The notes under the pieces are model-generated. The model saw nothing but the letters and a program-made list of their open reading frames with translations. It had not been told where the DNA came from and made no database searches. Positions 43,899 through 53,548 of a stretch of 64,000 bases of DNA are shown in pieces (the first letter of the stretch is position 1; the number at the start of each line of letters is the position of its first letter). The stretch covers positions 1 through 64,000 of the forward strand of contig CADCII010000015.1 of assembly GCA_902801515.1 (NCBI GenBank), written 5' to 3'. The position numbers and the translations under genes were made by a program. This DNA comes from an uncultured Lachnospiraceae bacterium. GTDB taxonomy: Bacteria; Bacillota; Clostridia; Lachnospirales; Lachnospiraceae.

Positions 43899-45890
43899 AT
43901 GAAGAGAAAAACTATAATGCTGATGTGTCTCTTTACTATATTTGGACTGGCCTTTGACACGTCTGCAGATGAGGCAGATGCAGATGTTCACGACCGTTAC
44001 ATTGAATATATAGATAATCAGTGGGATCTAGATGAGGAATATTTTATTTTTATAGCAGCTGAAGGAGATCTCAACGGGGATCAGGTAAATGATTTTGTTT
44101 TATTCAATGCGGCTGGAGATTTTGAAACCGATACGGAAATGACCATCTGGACTGCTTATCCCTTAGATATCCTGACGGTGGAAGATGGATCTGTGATATC
44201 TGTTGCAGGAGATGTGTTTGCGGATAATGCTTCTGTTATATATGATCCAGAAGCTGTGAACTACTCTTACAAAGGATACTGTGCGGAAACGCATCAGATG
44301 CTGGTCGAAAAAACCTGGTCTGAACAAAATGAAGAAGATATAGATGGACTATCAGATATTAAATCTCAGTATTATGCACTTGAAATAAGCGGAGATAAAA
44401 TTGCAATGTCCGAAGCAGACGATAGTTCAGGTGCAGATAAATGGGATGATGCTATGGAATTCCAGTTCATCAGATGTGCCTTCACAGATCAGACGGATAT
44501 AAAGTTACTTTTTAATGATTATGAATGGGCTTTTTATGATGAGTCAGACGAAAATACGTACTCCGCATGGGGCGGCGGAGGAGATGAATCTATTGACGAC
44601 TGGGATGAATATGATGCTGAGTACGAAGACATTGGAGACTATGATATTTCTGTTGACGAGCTGCAGAAAAACTGCGCAGAAGCTGCAGAACAGATAGAGC
44701 AATGCCATACAACGGTGTCGGTTTCTCTTGGGGGAACTCTTTACAATGCGATTACGAACTCACATAATAATCCTTATGGCATGCATATACCGTCTGTATT
44801 CAACAGCATTTCCTGCATCAACGATAATTATGAGATTGATTATCGGAAGGAGCCCTTCGCTTTCAAGGTGGAAAGAGAATTGAGCAGTGCTGACAGTTAT
44901 GATGGAAAAGGGGATTTCGACATGAATCCGGCAGGCAATTTCACACTGTATATACTGGAAGAGGAAGATGGTGGAAAGGTCTATTATTCCGGACAGTTTA
45001 GCATCGGCGGATTTGAATTGAATTCCTCTGGGTGGGAATCAGCCAGCCTTGACGCAGACAAGCTCGAAAGCATCAAAAATCATATCAATGCCGTATACAC
45101 TGCGGGCTGTGAGAATACTACAGCATATCTTGTAAATTTGCTTGCAATTGCCGGAAACTATAGAATGTCAGAGTTTATCACTTCGCTGAGTCAGATGAAG
45201 CCGATGGATCCGGATGAACTATCTACAACAACGACAAAATGGGAAGAGATAACCGGTTCGGACTCACAGCAATATGACGAGTGTTTTCTTTCTACAAGCC
45301 ATATTATGGAATACGCTATGGAAGTGTTCTTGGGCAGCTTCAGAGAGATGCTGGGATTAGAGCCACGAATGGTTCCGGAGGATTACAGAAAGTATATGGA
45401 CCTCATGAATACTGAACAGATCTCAGCTCTCACAGAGAAGACTAAAGACCTATATCTGGCAGATTCCGTCAGTATTTTCGGCCCTGGATCAAGCGATGGA
45501 ACCTGGTATGCATCCTCTGTTTCGCTGGACATGGAACAGTTCGCAAATATGGTTTTCTCTGTAATTCAGGATACAGCAAGTGAAGAGGATAATCCGTATC
45601 TGCAGGGGTTAAAATCTTTGTTTACTGAAGAAAAATACGATGTCTACTATTACTATGATAAATCATACAGGCCTCTTGAGATCATGTTCTGCATCGATAA
45701 TACCAAGAATAACCAGATCTACCAGGAGTTTGCGAACAAGGTCGGCAGCCTGATCGCTGCTTCGAGGGGAATGGGCGATGAGGATATTAAAGAGAGTTAC
45801 ATTACACTTGACAGATGGTTTGGCATCATTGTGAACTGCCAGTATGACGGAGATCTGGATTTTACGCCACCTGTCAACCTATTGAGATGA
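43899..45890 (+). CDS. Secreted protein with Ca-loop-like DxNxDxxND motif, unknown function
   Basis: 663 residues. The signal peptide is residues 1-24 (ending SA-DE). GDLNGDQVNDFVLF near residues 53-66 reads like the calcium loop of FG-GAP/dockerin-type repeats. It is followed by acidic low-complexity sequence near 225-250 and a long helical/beta region. The C-terminal 250 residues look like a lipoprotein LpqN/DUF-type substrate domain (YYYDKSYRPLEIMFCIDN), but I cannot assign it. 39 bases after the preceding gene and 60 before the kinase. The protein at 60082 also carries an FG-GAP-like loop and also precedes a kinase. Confidence 0.75.
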   Translation: MKRKTIMLMCLFTIFGLAFDTSADEADADVHDRYIEYIDNQWDLDEEYFIFIAAEGDLNGDQVNDFVLFNAAGDFETDTEMTIWTAYPLDILTVEDGSVISVAGDVFADNASVIYDPEAVNYSYKGYCAETHQMLVEKTWSEQNEEDIDGLSDIKSQYYALEISGDKIAMSEADDSSGADKWDDAMEFQFIRCAFTDQTDIKLLFNDYEWAFYDESDENTYSAWGGGGDESIDDWDEYDAEYEDIGDYDISVDELQKNCAEAAEQIEQCHTTVSVSLGGTLYNAITNSHNNPYGMHIPSVFNSISCINDNYEIDYRKEPFAFKVERELSSADSYDGKGDFDMNPAGNFTLYILEEEDGGKVYYSGQFSIGGFELNSSGWESASLDADKLESIKNHINAVYTAGCENTTAYLVNLLAIAGNYRMSEFITSLSQMKPMDPDELSTTTTKWEEITGSDSQQYDECFLSTSHIMEYAMEVFLGSFREMLGLEPRMVPEDYRKYMDLMNTEQISALTEKTKDLYLADSVSIFGPGSSDGTWYASSVSLDMEQFANMVFSVIQDTASEEDNPYLQGLKSLFTEEKYDVYYYYDKSYRPLEIMFCIDNTKNNQIYQEFANKVGSLIAASRGMGDEDIKESYITLDRWFGIIVNCQYDGDLDFTPPVNLLR

Positions 45891-45950
45891 TGGAAACCTG
45901 CCGGTTTATGAAGATGAATTGTGAGGCCGTTCTGTGGGAGCAGATCACTT

Positions 45951-47876
45951 ATGACAGATGAAATCTATCAGAATACAGACCACGTACAACTCCCTGAAGC
46001 ATGGTCAGACTGGGAACTATCAGAACAGATCGGCACAGGTTCTTTTGGGACGGTTTTCCTTGCAGTCCGGGGGCCGGAGAAGTGTGCTGTCAAGGTAATA
46101 AAGATCCCTTCGGATAATTCCGAAAGATCTGCGTTGCTGGCGGAAGCCAAAAATGAAGCAACAGCGCAGCAGTATCTGAGTGATCTGGTTGAGAATTATT
46201 CCAGAGAGATTCAGTCTCTGTATGCTCTTCGGGATAACCCTCATATTGTTCGAATAGAAGATCATTATATTGAAGAGTTGAAACCCTTTGGATATAAGAT
46301 CTATATCCGGATGGAACTTCTGACAACACTCAGGGAGCATCTGGACGGAAGAACCGTGGCAGAGGAGGATGCTGTGCAGGCAGGGATGGATATCTGCGAT
46401 GCACTGACAGCCTGTGAAGAACAGCACATAATACACCGGGACATTAAACCGGATAATATCTTCTGGTCTGAAAAAGGTACATATAAACTTGGCGATTTTG
46501 GGACTGCCAGGCAGATGGATCTCACCTTTGGTACTTATTCTGCCAAGGGGACCTTCAGTTTCATGGCACCGGAGATCTATAAAGGAGAGAGGTATAATAA
46601 GCAGGTAGATATATATTCACTTGGAATTGTATTGTACCGTCTTATGAACAGGAACCGGGATCCGTTTCTGGATCCGCTCAAGCAGCTGGTTTTTTATCAG
46701 GAACGGGAAGAAGCCCTGCGCAGCCGAATGGAAGGAGAACCGCTGCCGAAGCCCATCGATGCCAGCGATAGATTTGCACAGGTGATATACAAAGCCTGTG
46801 CTTATCGTGCTGAAGATCGCTATGAGGATGCCGCGGCCTTTAAGGCAGATCTGAAGAGAGTACTGGACCCAAGGGCAGTGATCAAAGCTTCATTGTCCGC
46901 CGATAAAAGAGAAATCCGGAATACTGCCGCCGGAACCGGAAGAAAGAAGGCTCTTCTGACAGGCATCATAATATCAATTGTGGCTTTAATTCTGGCCGGC
47001 ACTGCAGTATGGCATACGATCCGAAAACCCTCAAAACCATCTGCCGGTATACTTGATCTTGAAGCAGGCGAGATTAAGATGCGGAAGCCGGATGCAACTG
47101 CTTCGCCCGGCATGGAGGAAGCGCTCAACGCAGCAGAAAAACTTGTTGATGATATGTCGCAGTACGCGATGAAGGACAGGACCCTGTTCAGCCATTATTT
47201 CCATAATGTTGATGATGAGATAATAGATAATTACTTTTTGCAGTTTAAAGACTTTAATGAATACCCTCATCGAATGATAATTCCGGTACTGAAACAGGAT
47301 GACTTGTATATAATAAATGTGATTGGCTACAGTGATGAAGAACCAGAGAAGGATAGTTCAAAAAACTGGGATTATGGAATAACATTATTCCTGTCCAAAG
47401 CCAATGATGAATGGTATATAGAGGGAGCTGACTCCGCTGAAAACGCAATGGATGTACTGCTTGAAGGTGCATTCCCTGCGGGATTCAGGGAAGCCGATAA
47501 TTATTATTATGCTGCCGGAAACTGGATCTACCTGTACAGCGATCTTGCATATGAGGGATTTAATACCAGCAGACCTATGTATATATGGCAGACTGATTCA
47601 GGCGACGTATACCTTAGCATAGATTTTGCGAATGGGACAGATGCGAATGCCCGGTTCAGGAATCTCTCAGTACAGGTGAATGATGAAGAGCTGGGAACAA
47701 TACTGGCAGCAGATATTAAAGGGGATGTTATCGTTGAACCAGGTAAAAATGAATTGATGACATACAGATTTGATTCATCACTTATTGAAACCGGAAATGA
47801 ACAATGGTCCATAGAAGATGAATTAGTAGATAAGATTACGATCGTTCTTGATTCGAAAGTAGAAGAGATCAGCTGA
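45951..47876 (+). CDS. Membrane Hanks-type Ser/Thr protein kinase with sensor-like ectodomain
   Basis: 641 residues from ATG 45951 (GGGAG 10 bases upstream). The cytoplasmic kinase domain is about 15-300: glycine loop GTGSFGTV at 28-35, Lys48 in CAVKVIKI, catalytic Asp164 in HRDIKPDN, Asp182 of DFG, and APE in MAPEIYKG. A basic juxtamembrane segment leads to one helix at about 335-357. The outside part (about 375-641) is homologous to the secreted protein at 10450-11445. It is not a PASTA kinase, so it should not sense muropeptides in the usual way. It lies between two secreted proteins and a BspA-like protein in one operon. Confidence 0.93.
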   Translation: MTDEIYQNTDHVQLPEAWSDWELSEQIGTGSFGTVFLAVRGPEKCAVKVIKIPSDNSERSALLAEAKNEATAQQYLSDLVENYSREIQSLYALRDNPHIVRIEDHYIEELKPFGYKIYIRMELLTTLREHLDGRTVAEEDAVQAGMDICDALTACEEQHIIHRDIKPDNIFWSEKGTYKLGDFGTARQMDLTFGTYSAKGTFSFMAPEIYKGERYNKQVDIYSLGIVLYRLMNRNRDPFLDPLKQLVFYQEREEALRSRMEGEPLPKPIDASDRFAQVIYKACAYRAEDRYEDAAAFKADLKRVLDPRAVIKASLSADKREIRNTAAGTGRKKALLTGIIISIVALILAGTAVWHTIRKPSKPSAGILDLEAGEIKMRKPDATASPGMEEALNAAEKLVDDMSQYAMKDRTLFSHYFHNVDDEIIDNYFLQFKDFNEYPHRMIIPVLKQDDLYIINVIGYSDEEPEKDSSKNWDYGITLFLSKANDEWYIEGADSAENAMDVLLEGAFPAGFREADNYYYAAGNWIYLYSDLAYEGFNTSRPMYIWQTDSGDVYLSIDFANGTDANARFRNLSVQVNDEELGTILAADIKGDVIVEPGKNELMTYRFDSSLIETGNEQWSIEDELVDKITIVLDSKVEEIS

Positions 47877-47892
47877 TAAAGGAGAGACATAA

Positions 47893-50800
47893 ATGAGAAG
47901 AAAACAGCATGCAGTAATATCTCTGGTATTGGCAGGCGTATTATGTGCCGGAAATATAAGCAGTGCAGTTTATGCCGGTGAAGCAGGAATCATTGAGGAC
48001 GTATCTGTAATCACAGAAGAAACAGAATCAGAAGAGACTGAAGCTTCCTGCGATGTGGAAGACCTTATGATCTGCGAAGATGAAGATGGTCAAGAGGAAG
48101 AAGTATATGACAACTTTATGGAGGAAGAGTTGTCTGTTGCTGAAGATTCGGGCGATGCAGATATTGTTGAGGAAGGGGTATGCGGAACTAACGTAAAATG
48201 GAAATTGGACGCAAACGGTAAACTGACTGTCTATAGCGGGTCAGATACTCCCCAGCCGATGAGTGACTATTCTGATGGACAGAGTCCGTTCAGTGATGAT
48301 GAACGGATAGAAACAGTGGTTATCGGCCCAAATGTTTCAAGTATTGGAGCGTATGCTTTCAGCGGATGTTGCTGCATCAGTTCCATGGAATTACAAAGTA
48401 GTGTTTATGATATCAACGGAACAGCATTTCAGTGGTGTGATTCTCTTTCCAGTATTATTCTTTCAGAAGACAATAATCATTTTGCTTTTAAAGAAGGTGT
48501 GTTGTATAACAGAGAATTCACCAAACTGATTTTCTGCATAAAACGAAAGGATTCGGTAGTTATTCCCGATACAGTCAAACAGATAGGCCCGTTTGCATTT
48601 GCAGGCTGTTCAAACCTTTCAAGTATAACTATTCCAGACAGTGTAACGGAAATAGGAGTACACGCTTTTGACGAGTGTACAAACCTTTCAAGTATAACTA
48701 TTCCAGACAGTGTAAAGGAGTTAGGAGAATACTCCTTTAACAATTGCAGAGGACTTACAAGTGTTGTTATCTCAAACAGTGTAACAGAAATAGGTGCATT
48801 TACCTTTTGGGATTGTGAAGGACTTACAAGTGTTACTGTTCCAGACAGCGTAAGTGTATTGGGAAAATACGCTTTTGGAAGATGTAAGAAGATTAAAGAA
48901 GTCAATCTTTCCAATAACTTAACTACTATTAGTGAAGCGGCGTTTGGTGCATGTGAAAGTTTAAAAACAATTCGAATTCCGGAAAGTGTACAAGAGATCG
49001 GAATATTTGCTTTTACCAATTGTGGACTTGAGGAGTTTATTTTTCCACATGGAGTATCTGTTATTGAAGGAAATATATTCTCGAACTGTTATCATCTAAG
49101 GAAAGTGTTTATCCCTGATACCATCACGGAAATAAAAACCAGTGCATTTCGCAACTGCTCGAGTCTGAGAAAATTGTATATTCCTCAGAGTGTGCGGAAT
49201 AATGGAATCGAAACGGGTGCTTTTTCCGAGCATTTGGAAACGGTACTATATGGTTATAAAGAATCTTATGCGGAAAAATATGCGGAAGTATTTGGTCTTC
49301 CATTCAGCCAGGTGTTTTATCATGGGATTGTCTCGTTCGATGAAGAGAAAAATGTATGGATTGATGAAGATACAGGGCGTTTTTGGGAATATGACAGCAA
49401 GCAAAGTGCATATCATTTCTTTGATCCGTCTGTAAATGAATGGGTTTCTGCCGCTGCCATTGCCGGAGATGGTTCGGATTACTCAACATTCCTGATATCA
49501 TATAGTAACGGGATGGCTGAACTAATCGTTGCAGCAGATAATAATACCATCGGTGAGGAAGACCCTGTTGAGTTAGATCCAATAGGGGAAGATAATAAAA
49601 CTGGCCGATGCGGGCCCGAAGTGACATGGACTCTGGACGAGCAAGGAGTCTTAACCATTGATGGAACAGGGCGCGTATATGAATTTGGTCCTCAGTCCAG
49701 TCCTTTTTACAACTCTCCTCTGATTCGATCCGTAATCATAGGGGAGGGAGTGACAAACATTGGGGCATACATGTTCCACCTTTGCAAGAATCTGGAGAGT
49801 ATCTCAATTCCAGACCAGGTTTCTAAAATAGGAAAGGAAGCATTTGGGGGGTGCATTAGTCTGGAAAGCATCACTGTACCCGCTGGTGTAAAAGTTGTTT
49901 ATGACGATACTTATAGTGGCTGCGTGAATTTAAGTGAAGTAAAATATCTGGGAGATATTTCTTATATTGGAGAAGGGGCTTTTCTGAATTGTAAAAAACT
50001 TGAAGCGCTTCCATCTTTTAAGAGTGTTGAAGCGATCCGGTCAATCGCTTTTCAAAACTGTGATGGCTTGAAAGAAATATCAATACCAGAAGGGGTACAA
50101 ATAATAGATTATTATGCGTTTTCTGGATGCAAGAATGTACGCAGTGTTGCTATTCCTAAGAGTGTTAGTGCAATCGTAACCCCATTTAGCGGTTGCTCTC
50201 AACTAGAGAGCTTTGATGTGGATCCTGAGAATATATTTTACAAATCTTCAGATGGAATTATATATAGCAAGGATGGCAAGAGTTTGGTCATGTGCCCACC
50301 AGCAGTAACAGAACTTTCACTACTTGATGGGACAACGCAAATCAGAGATTGGGCATTTTACGACTGCAGAATAAAGAATATTGATAATTTTGGAAGCGTT
50401 GAGCGTATAGGGACATGTGCGTTTTGTCGCTGTACGGAACTGCTGCAGGCTCCAATTTCTTCTGTCACAAAATATATCGGGAATGAAGCCTTTAGTCACT
50501 GTTCAAGCTTAGAAGGAGTTTCTCTTTCGGATAGTGTGACCAAAATAGGACAAAGAGCATTTGCTGAATGTGACAATCTTTCGGATGTCAGATTGCCCGG
50601 CAATATTACAGAACTACCCGCAAGCCTGTTTTGGGGCTGTAGAAGTTTAGTAAGTATTGAAATTCCCCAAACTGTTGCCCTCATAGGAAACTGTGCTTTT
50701 GCAGAATGCAGTAATCTCACAAAGGTATTATTTGGCAGTTCTTCAAGTTTGAGCCATATTGGGGAGTATGCGTTTAGAAATTGCATTGTACTTTCAGGGA

Positions 50801-51873
50801 TTGCATTGCCGAGTGAGGTAACCGCTGTTGATCAGGCAGCATTTAGCGGGTGCTGGAACCTGGGAGAAATATGGATTCCGGATCACCTGACAGATATTGG
50901 AAAGAATGCTTTTCGCGATTGTTATGATATAAAGATTATCCGGTATCAGGATCAGGATTTTGATGAAGCTTCTTCCGAATATGAGAAACACTTCAGCATT
51001 GATCTTTATAACGATGAAAACGGCAGGCTGATCGATGATCAGGGCAATGAATACTACTATGATGAAGAGAATACTGAACTGTACAGACTGGATGGATCCG
51101 GGGGAAAGATTCCTGTCAGAGAGTACTACAGACAGAAACTGATTCAAGAGGGATATACAGCAAGTGAAGTAGATGATTTCTTTGCTGCAGATATCATAGA
51201 ATACCATAGAGCAACACCTGATAACGATGAAGACATTCTTTCTGCAGCATCTATTTCGGATTTATCAGTCAGGGGCAGATATGCATTCTTCATTAGAAGA
51301 AAGAAATATGTCAGTGCGACTGCAGATAAGCAGAAAAGAGCGCAGACAGCTCTTAATAAATCAACTAAGACGTCTTCCCGCCCGACAGTCAGGATCAGTT
51401 ACAGAGGAACGATCTATATGACAGCGGGCAAGAAACTCCGGGGTGCCCGTGTATATGGGATGAAGAGCGGGGACAGTGTGCTTAAGTGGAAATCCTCCAA
51501 AACGACGGTTGTACGCGTTAACTCTAAAACCGGTATGCTGACAGCAAAGAAAAAGGGGACTGCGGCTATCACGGTTACGACCCGTTATGGCGCCCGTGCA
51601 TCTTTCATAGTAAAAGTCACTAAACCGACTGTAAGGCTCAGTAAAAAGAGGGTGACCATGCAAACAGGAACCAGTACTATGGTTGCTGTAAGTATGGTAT
51701 CAGGAGACAGGATATCATCGGTGAAATCCAGCAAGAAGAAGGTAGTGCGGGTTGTTCGCCTGGGGAAGAGTATCTATCTGATTGCCAGGAAAAAGGGGAC
51801 AGCAAAGATAACGGTACGAACCAAATATGGCGGAAAGAAAACGCTGAAAGTTATTGTGAAAAAGGCGAAATAG
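47893..51873 (+). CDS. Giant BspA-like leucine-rich-repeat surface protein
   Basis: 1326 residues. The signal peptide and acidic region cover about 95 residues. BspA-type LRR array 1 runs from about 135 to 440 (SIGAYAFSGC, QIGPFAFAGCSNLSSITIPD and many more). A spacer with an aromatic GRFWEYD motif follows, and array 2 runs from about 600 to 1015. A charged linker and two Ig/Big_2-like modules rich in Lys (ATVRVSKKRVTMQ-type) end the chain. Two 69-bp units around 48611-48715 share 36 identical bases, showing recent repeat expansion. Such proteins bind host or bacterial surfaces. It starts 16 bases after the kinase gene and ends at a terminator. Confidence 0.9.
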   Translation: MRRKQHAVISLVLAGVLCAGNISSAVYAGEAGIIEDVSVITEETESEETEASCDVEDLMICEDEDGQEEEVYDNFMEEELSVAEDSGDADIVEEGVCGTNVKWKLDANGKLTVYSGSDTPQPMSDYSDGQSPFSDDERIETVVIGPNVSSIGAYAFSGCCCISSMELQSSVYDINGTAFQWCDSLSSIILSEDNNHFAFKEGVLYNREFTKLIFCIKRKDSVVIPDTVKQIGPFAFAGCSNLSSITIPDSVTEIGVHAFDECTNLSSITIPDSVKELGEYSFNNCRGLTSVVISNSVTEIGAFTFWDCEGLTSVTVPDSVSVLGKYAFGRCKKIKEVNLSNNLTTISEAAFGACESLKTIRIPESVQEIGIFAFTNCGLEEFIFPHGVSVIEGNIFSNCYHLRKVFIPDTITEIKTSAFRNCSSLRKLYIPQSVRNNGIETGAFSEHLETVLYGYKESYAEKYAEVFGLPFSQVFYHGIVSFDEEKNVWIDEDTGRFWEYDSKQSAYHFFDPSVNEWVSAAAIAGDGSDYSTFLISYSNGMAELIVAADNNTIGEEDPVELDPIGEDNKTGRCGPEVTWTLDEQGVLTIDGTGRVYEFGPQSSPFYNSPLIRSVIIGEGVTNIGAYMFHLCKNLESISIPDQVSKIGKEAFGGCISLESITVPAGVKVVYDDTYSGCVNLSEVKYLGDISYIGEGAFLNCKKLEALPSFKSVEAIRSIAFQNCDGLKEISIPEGVQIIDYYAFSGCKNVRSVAIPKSVSAIVTPFSGCSQLESFDVDPENIFYKSSDGIIYSKDGKSLVMCPPAVTELSLLDGTTQIRDWAFYDCRIKNIDNFGSVERIGTCAFCRCTELLQAPISSVTKYIGNEAFSHCSSLEGVSLSDSVTKIGQRAFAECDNLSDVRLPGNITELPASLFWGCRSLVSIEIPQTVALIGNCAFAECSNLTKVLFGSSSSLSHIGEYAFRNCIVLSGIALPSEVTAVDQAAFSGCWNLGEIWIPDHLTDIGKNAFRDCYDIKIIRYQDQDFDEASSEYEKHFSIDLYNDENGRLIDDQGNEYYYDEENTELYRLDGSGGKIPVREYYRQKLIQEGYTASEVDDFFAADIIEYHRATPDNDEDILSAASISDLSVRGRYAFFIRRKKYVSATADKQKRAQTALNKSTKTSSRPTVRISYRGTIYMTAGKKLRGARVYGMKSGDSVLKWKSSKTTVVRVNSKTGMLTAKKKGTAAITVTTRYGARASFIVKVTKPTVRLSKKRVTMQTGTSTMVAVSMVSGDRISSVKSSKKKVVRVVRLGKSIYLIARKKGTAKITVRTKYGGKKTLKVIVKKAK

Positions 51874-51899
51874 CAGCTGATATGAAAGGCTGTAGCTAT

Positions 51900-51928
51900 C
51901 GAAAGGACGGGGAATGCCCGTCCTTTCG
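51900..51928 (+). terminator. Intrinsic terminator of the kinase 1 operon
   Basis: CGAAAGGACGGG pairs with CCCGTCCTTTCG around a 5-base loop; the T-run is inside the arm. Confidence 0.8.
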
Positions 51929-51960
51929 CATTTCAGTAGTTGATGCGGTTTTTGATATAG

Positions 51961-52003
51961 GGGAACTGAGTTTTACAGAACAGGCTCCTGTGGCTGTTAT
52001 GAT
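51961..52003 (+). promoter_or_regulatory. Shared bipartite promoter, copy 4
   Basis: A degenerate box GGGAACTGAGTTTTACAG (51961-51978), then 20 bases from TTTACA to TATGAT (51998-52003). The box matches copy 2 at 12 of 18 positions but the right half, spacing and -10 are kept. It precedes a small reading frame at 52056. Confidence 0.65.
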
Positions 52004-52055
52004 GCAGATAACCTACATACAGACAACAGGAAATTCAAAAACGGAGGGTTGCAGA

Positions 52056-52184
52056 GTGAGGCAAAAAAGTAAATGGTCAACCCGTGGGGGAGAGTTCATT
52101 CAGATCGTAGTTTGGAAGGGCAAGTATACAGGGTACCTAAACTTCGTTAAATGAACGTTCTCCTGAAGAAGACGATGATGATGA
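52056..52184 (+). pseudogene. Small gene with apparent frameshift
   Basis: GTG 52056 has GGAGGG 7 bases upstream and encodes MRQKSKWSTRGGEFIQIVV and on to GYLNFVK, stopping at 52154 after 32 residues. Removing one A near 52139-52140 would continue the frame as TSLNERSPEEDDDDDF to a TAA at 52184, a natural acidic end, giving 42-43 residues. Either a real decay, a programmed shift or a sequencing indel. Function unknown. The gene-free stretch 51874-52299 otherwise holds a terminator, promoter copy 4 and a hairpin at 52237-52266. Confidence 0.55.
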
Positions 52185-52236
52185 CTTTTAACTGATTTAT
52201 TAACAGATTTCTGAGGCTGTATGCAGTCAGGATGCT

Positions 52237-52266
52237 GAGATCCCCGGCTTAATAGCCGGGGATCTC
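52237..52266 (+). terminator. Perfect GC-rich hairpin
   Basis: GAGATCCCCGGC pairs perfectly with GCCGGGGATCTC around a 6-base loop, 33 bases before the signal peptidase gene. Only a weak T-tract (CTTAT) follows, so termination is likely but not certain. Confidence 0.6.
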
Positions 52267-52299
52267 CTTATAAGAGTTGATATAACAAAGGAGATCAAA

Positions 52300-52860
52300 A
52301 TGTGTGAGTTGAGCAATGCGCAAAAACCTGTCCTGAAGGAACTTTTTTCGTGGATTCAGGTTATCGCGGCCGCAGTCATCTTTGCGTTGTTTATTAACAA
52401 TGTGATCATTATCAATGCCTCTGTTCCGTCTGGTTCTATGGAGAATACCATCACGACCGGCAGCAGACTGCTTGGCTTCAGGCTGTCATATACTTTCGCA
52501 GATCCCAAGAGAGGTGATATCGTAGTTTTCAAATATCCTGTTGCGAAGGCTATGACAAGAGAAGAGCGAAAAGAAAACGATGTACAAGAGACATACGTGA
52601 AAAGAATTATAGGTCTCCCTAGAGAAACGATTGTTATCCGTGATTTAAAAATCTATATAGACGAATCGGACACTCCTCTTTCCGAGAACTATCTTCCTGA
52701 AAAATGGAATATAAAAAACACAGATCAAGTGTATCATGTGCCTGAAAACTGCTATTTTCTTCTGGGTGATAATCGCAATAATTCTGCAGATTCCAGATAT
52801 TGGGCGGAGGAAGCTTTTGATTATGGGGTTGCTGACAGTATTGAGGAATCCGAGCATTAA
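52300..52860 (+). CDS. lepB: Signal peptidase I, C-terminus frameshifted
   Basis: Type I signal peptidase that removes signal peptides outside the membrane. 186 residues: one N-terminal helix (about 18-39), catalytic Ser46 in PSGSMENT, Lys101 in YVKRIIGLP, and GDNRNNSADSRYW near 150. The frame stops at 52860, but in the next frame the codons up to 52951 read NVTFTPKDAVVGIKKI, which looks like the family's C-terminal TF(V)xxDxIxGK box. So an indel between about 52845 and 52905 has split the gene, and the full product would be about 216 residues. It may supply export capacity for this secretome-rich locus if functional. AAGGAG precedes the ATG. Confidence 0.88.
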   Translation: MCELSNAQKPVLKELFSWIQVIAAAVIFALFINNVIIINASVPSGSMENTITTGSRLLGFRLSYTFADPKRGDIVVFKYPVAKAMTREERKENDVQETYVKRIIGLPRETIVIRDLKIYIDESDTPLSENYLPEKWNIKNTDQVYHVPENCYFLLGDNRNNSADSRYWAEEAFDYGVADSIEESEH

Positions 52861-52959
52861 GCTTCTTCAGCGCTTGGCAGACGGTATGGGAATGGTTCTG
52901 AATGTAACCTTTACTCCGAAGGATGCTGTCGTAGGAATCAAAAAGATTTGATGGTTTTG

Positions 52960-53018
52960 ATGTACTTTTGAAAAGTACATAAGAGCGGTATGTACTGGAC
53001 GGGGTCAATCCCCGTCCA
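52960..53018 (+). terminator. Two consecutive hairpins after the signal peptidase gene
   Basis: ATGTACTTTT/AAAAGTACAT (52960-52980) is a perfect 10-bp stem. TGGACGGGG/CCCCGTCCA (52996-53018) follows with TTC downstream. In 52861-53205 I see only the frameshifted peptidase tail, these hairpins and promoter copy 5. Confidence 0.65.
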
Positions 53019-53073
53019 TTCACTTTCTGCGGACAACTTCATATACAGTGGACATATACAGCGGTTATTACGG

Positions 53074-53116
53074 GGAAAGTCCATCTTACAGAACGCGTAT
53101 TTATTGTCGATATAAT
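53074..53116 (+). promoter_or_regulatory. Shared bipartite promoter, copy 5
   Basis: GGAAAGTCCATCTTACAG at 53074-53091, then 20 bases from CTTACA to the consensus -10 TATAAT (53111-53116). It drives the small membrane protein at 53206. Confidence 0.8.
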
Positions 53117-53205
53117 GATCTCACAAAAAAGAACCCCTGTTTTGGCGGCAGCGGGATCCGCTATTGATACGTTAGCGACTGACATTTATTTAAGGAGGAG
53201 ACGAA

Positions 53206-53397
53206 ATGACAGGAATCGGAATTGCAATTATTGTTGTATCTATACTGATTATACTTGAGTATGACAGTATGCTGCTGTTGGCATTCAGCTTTCTTACCGG
53301 GATTGGTTTCATAATAGCCGGCAGCAAGCTGGGGGAACTGATGAAGAGAGTGGATTCGGTTTCCAGAAATGAAGGGGAAGAATCTTTGCCGGAGTAA
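53206..53397 (+). CDS. Small membrane protein
   Basis: 63 residues: two hydrophobic helices (about 3-18 and 22-42) and an acidic soluble tail ending EGEESLPE. AAGGAGGAG lies 6 bases before the ATG, and shared promoter copy 5 is upstream, so it belongs to the regulon of this locus. No family recognised. Confidence 0.72.
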   Translation: MTGIGIAIIVVSILIILEYDSMLLLAFSFLTGIGFIIAGSKLGELMKRVDSVSRNEGEESLPE

Positions 53398-53491
53398 CAT
53401 AGCGACGGATGAAAGCAGTCTGTATAAAAGTACAGGCATGACGGTATATGTGATTATAAAGAGAACAACAGGTTAGCAGTAATATATAGTG

Positions 53492-53525
53492 TCCCGGGAC
53501 CTTGCCATAAGGCTCCGGGATTCTT
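53492..53525 (+). terminator. Intrinsic terminator
   Basis: TCCCGG and CCTT pair with AAGG and CCGGGA (53509-53520), followed by TTCTTT. Confidence 0.7.
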
Positions 53526-53548
53526 TGTATATCTGGCCTGGCTCTCAG

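Noticed and set aside
45951..47876. Kinase 1 as a PASTA (PrkC/Stk1) kinase
   Set aside because: No PASTA repeats are present outside the membrane helix; the ectodomain matches the secreted protein at 10450 instead.
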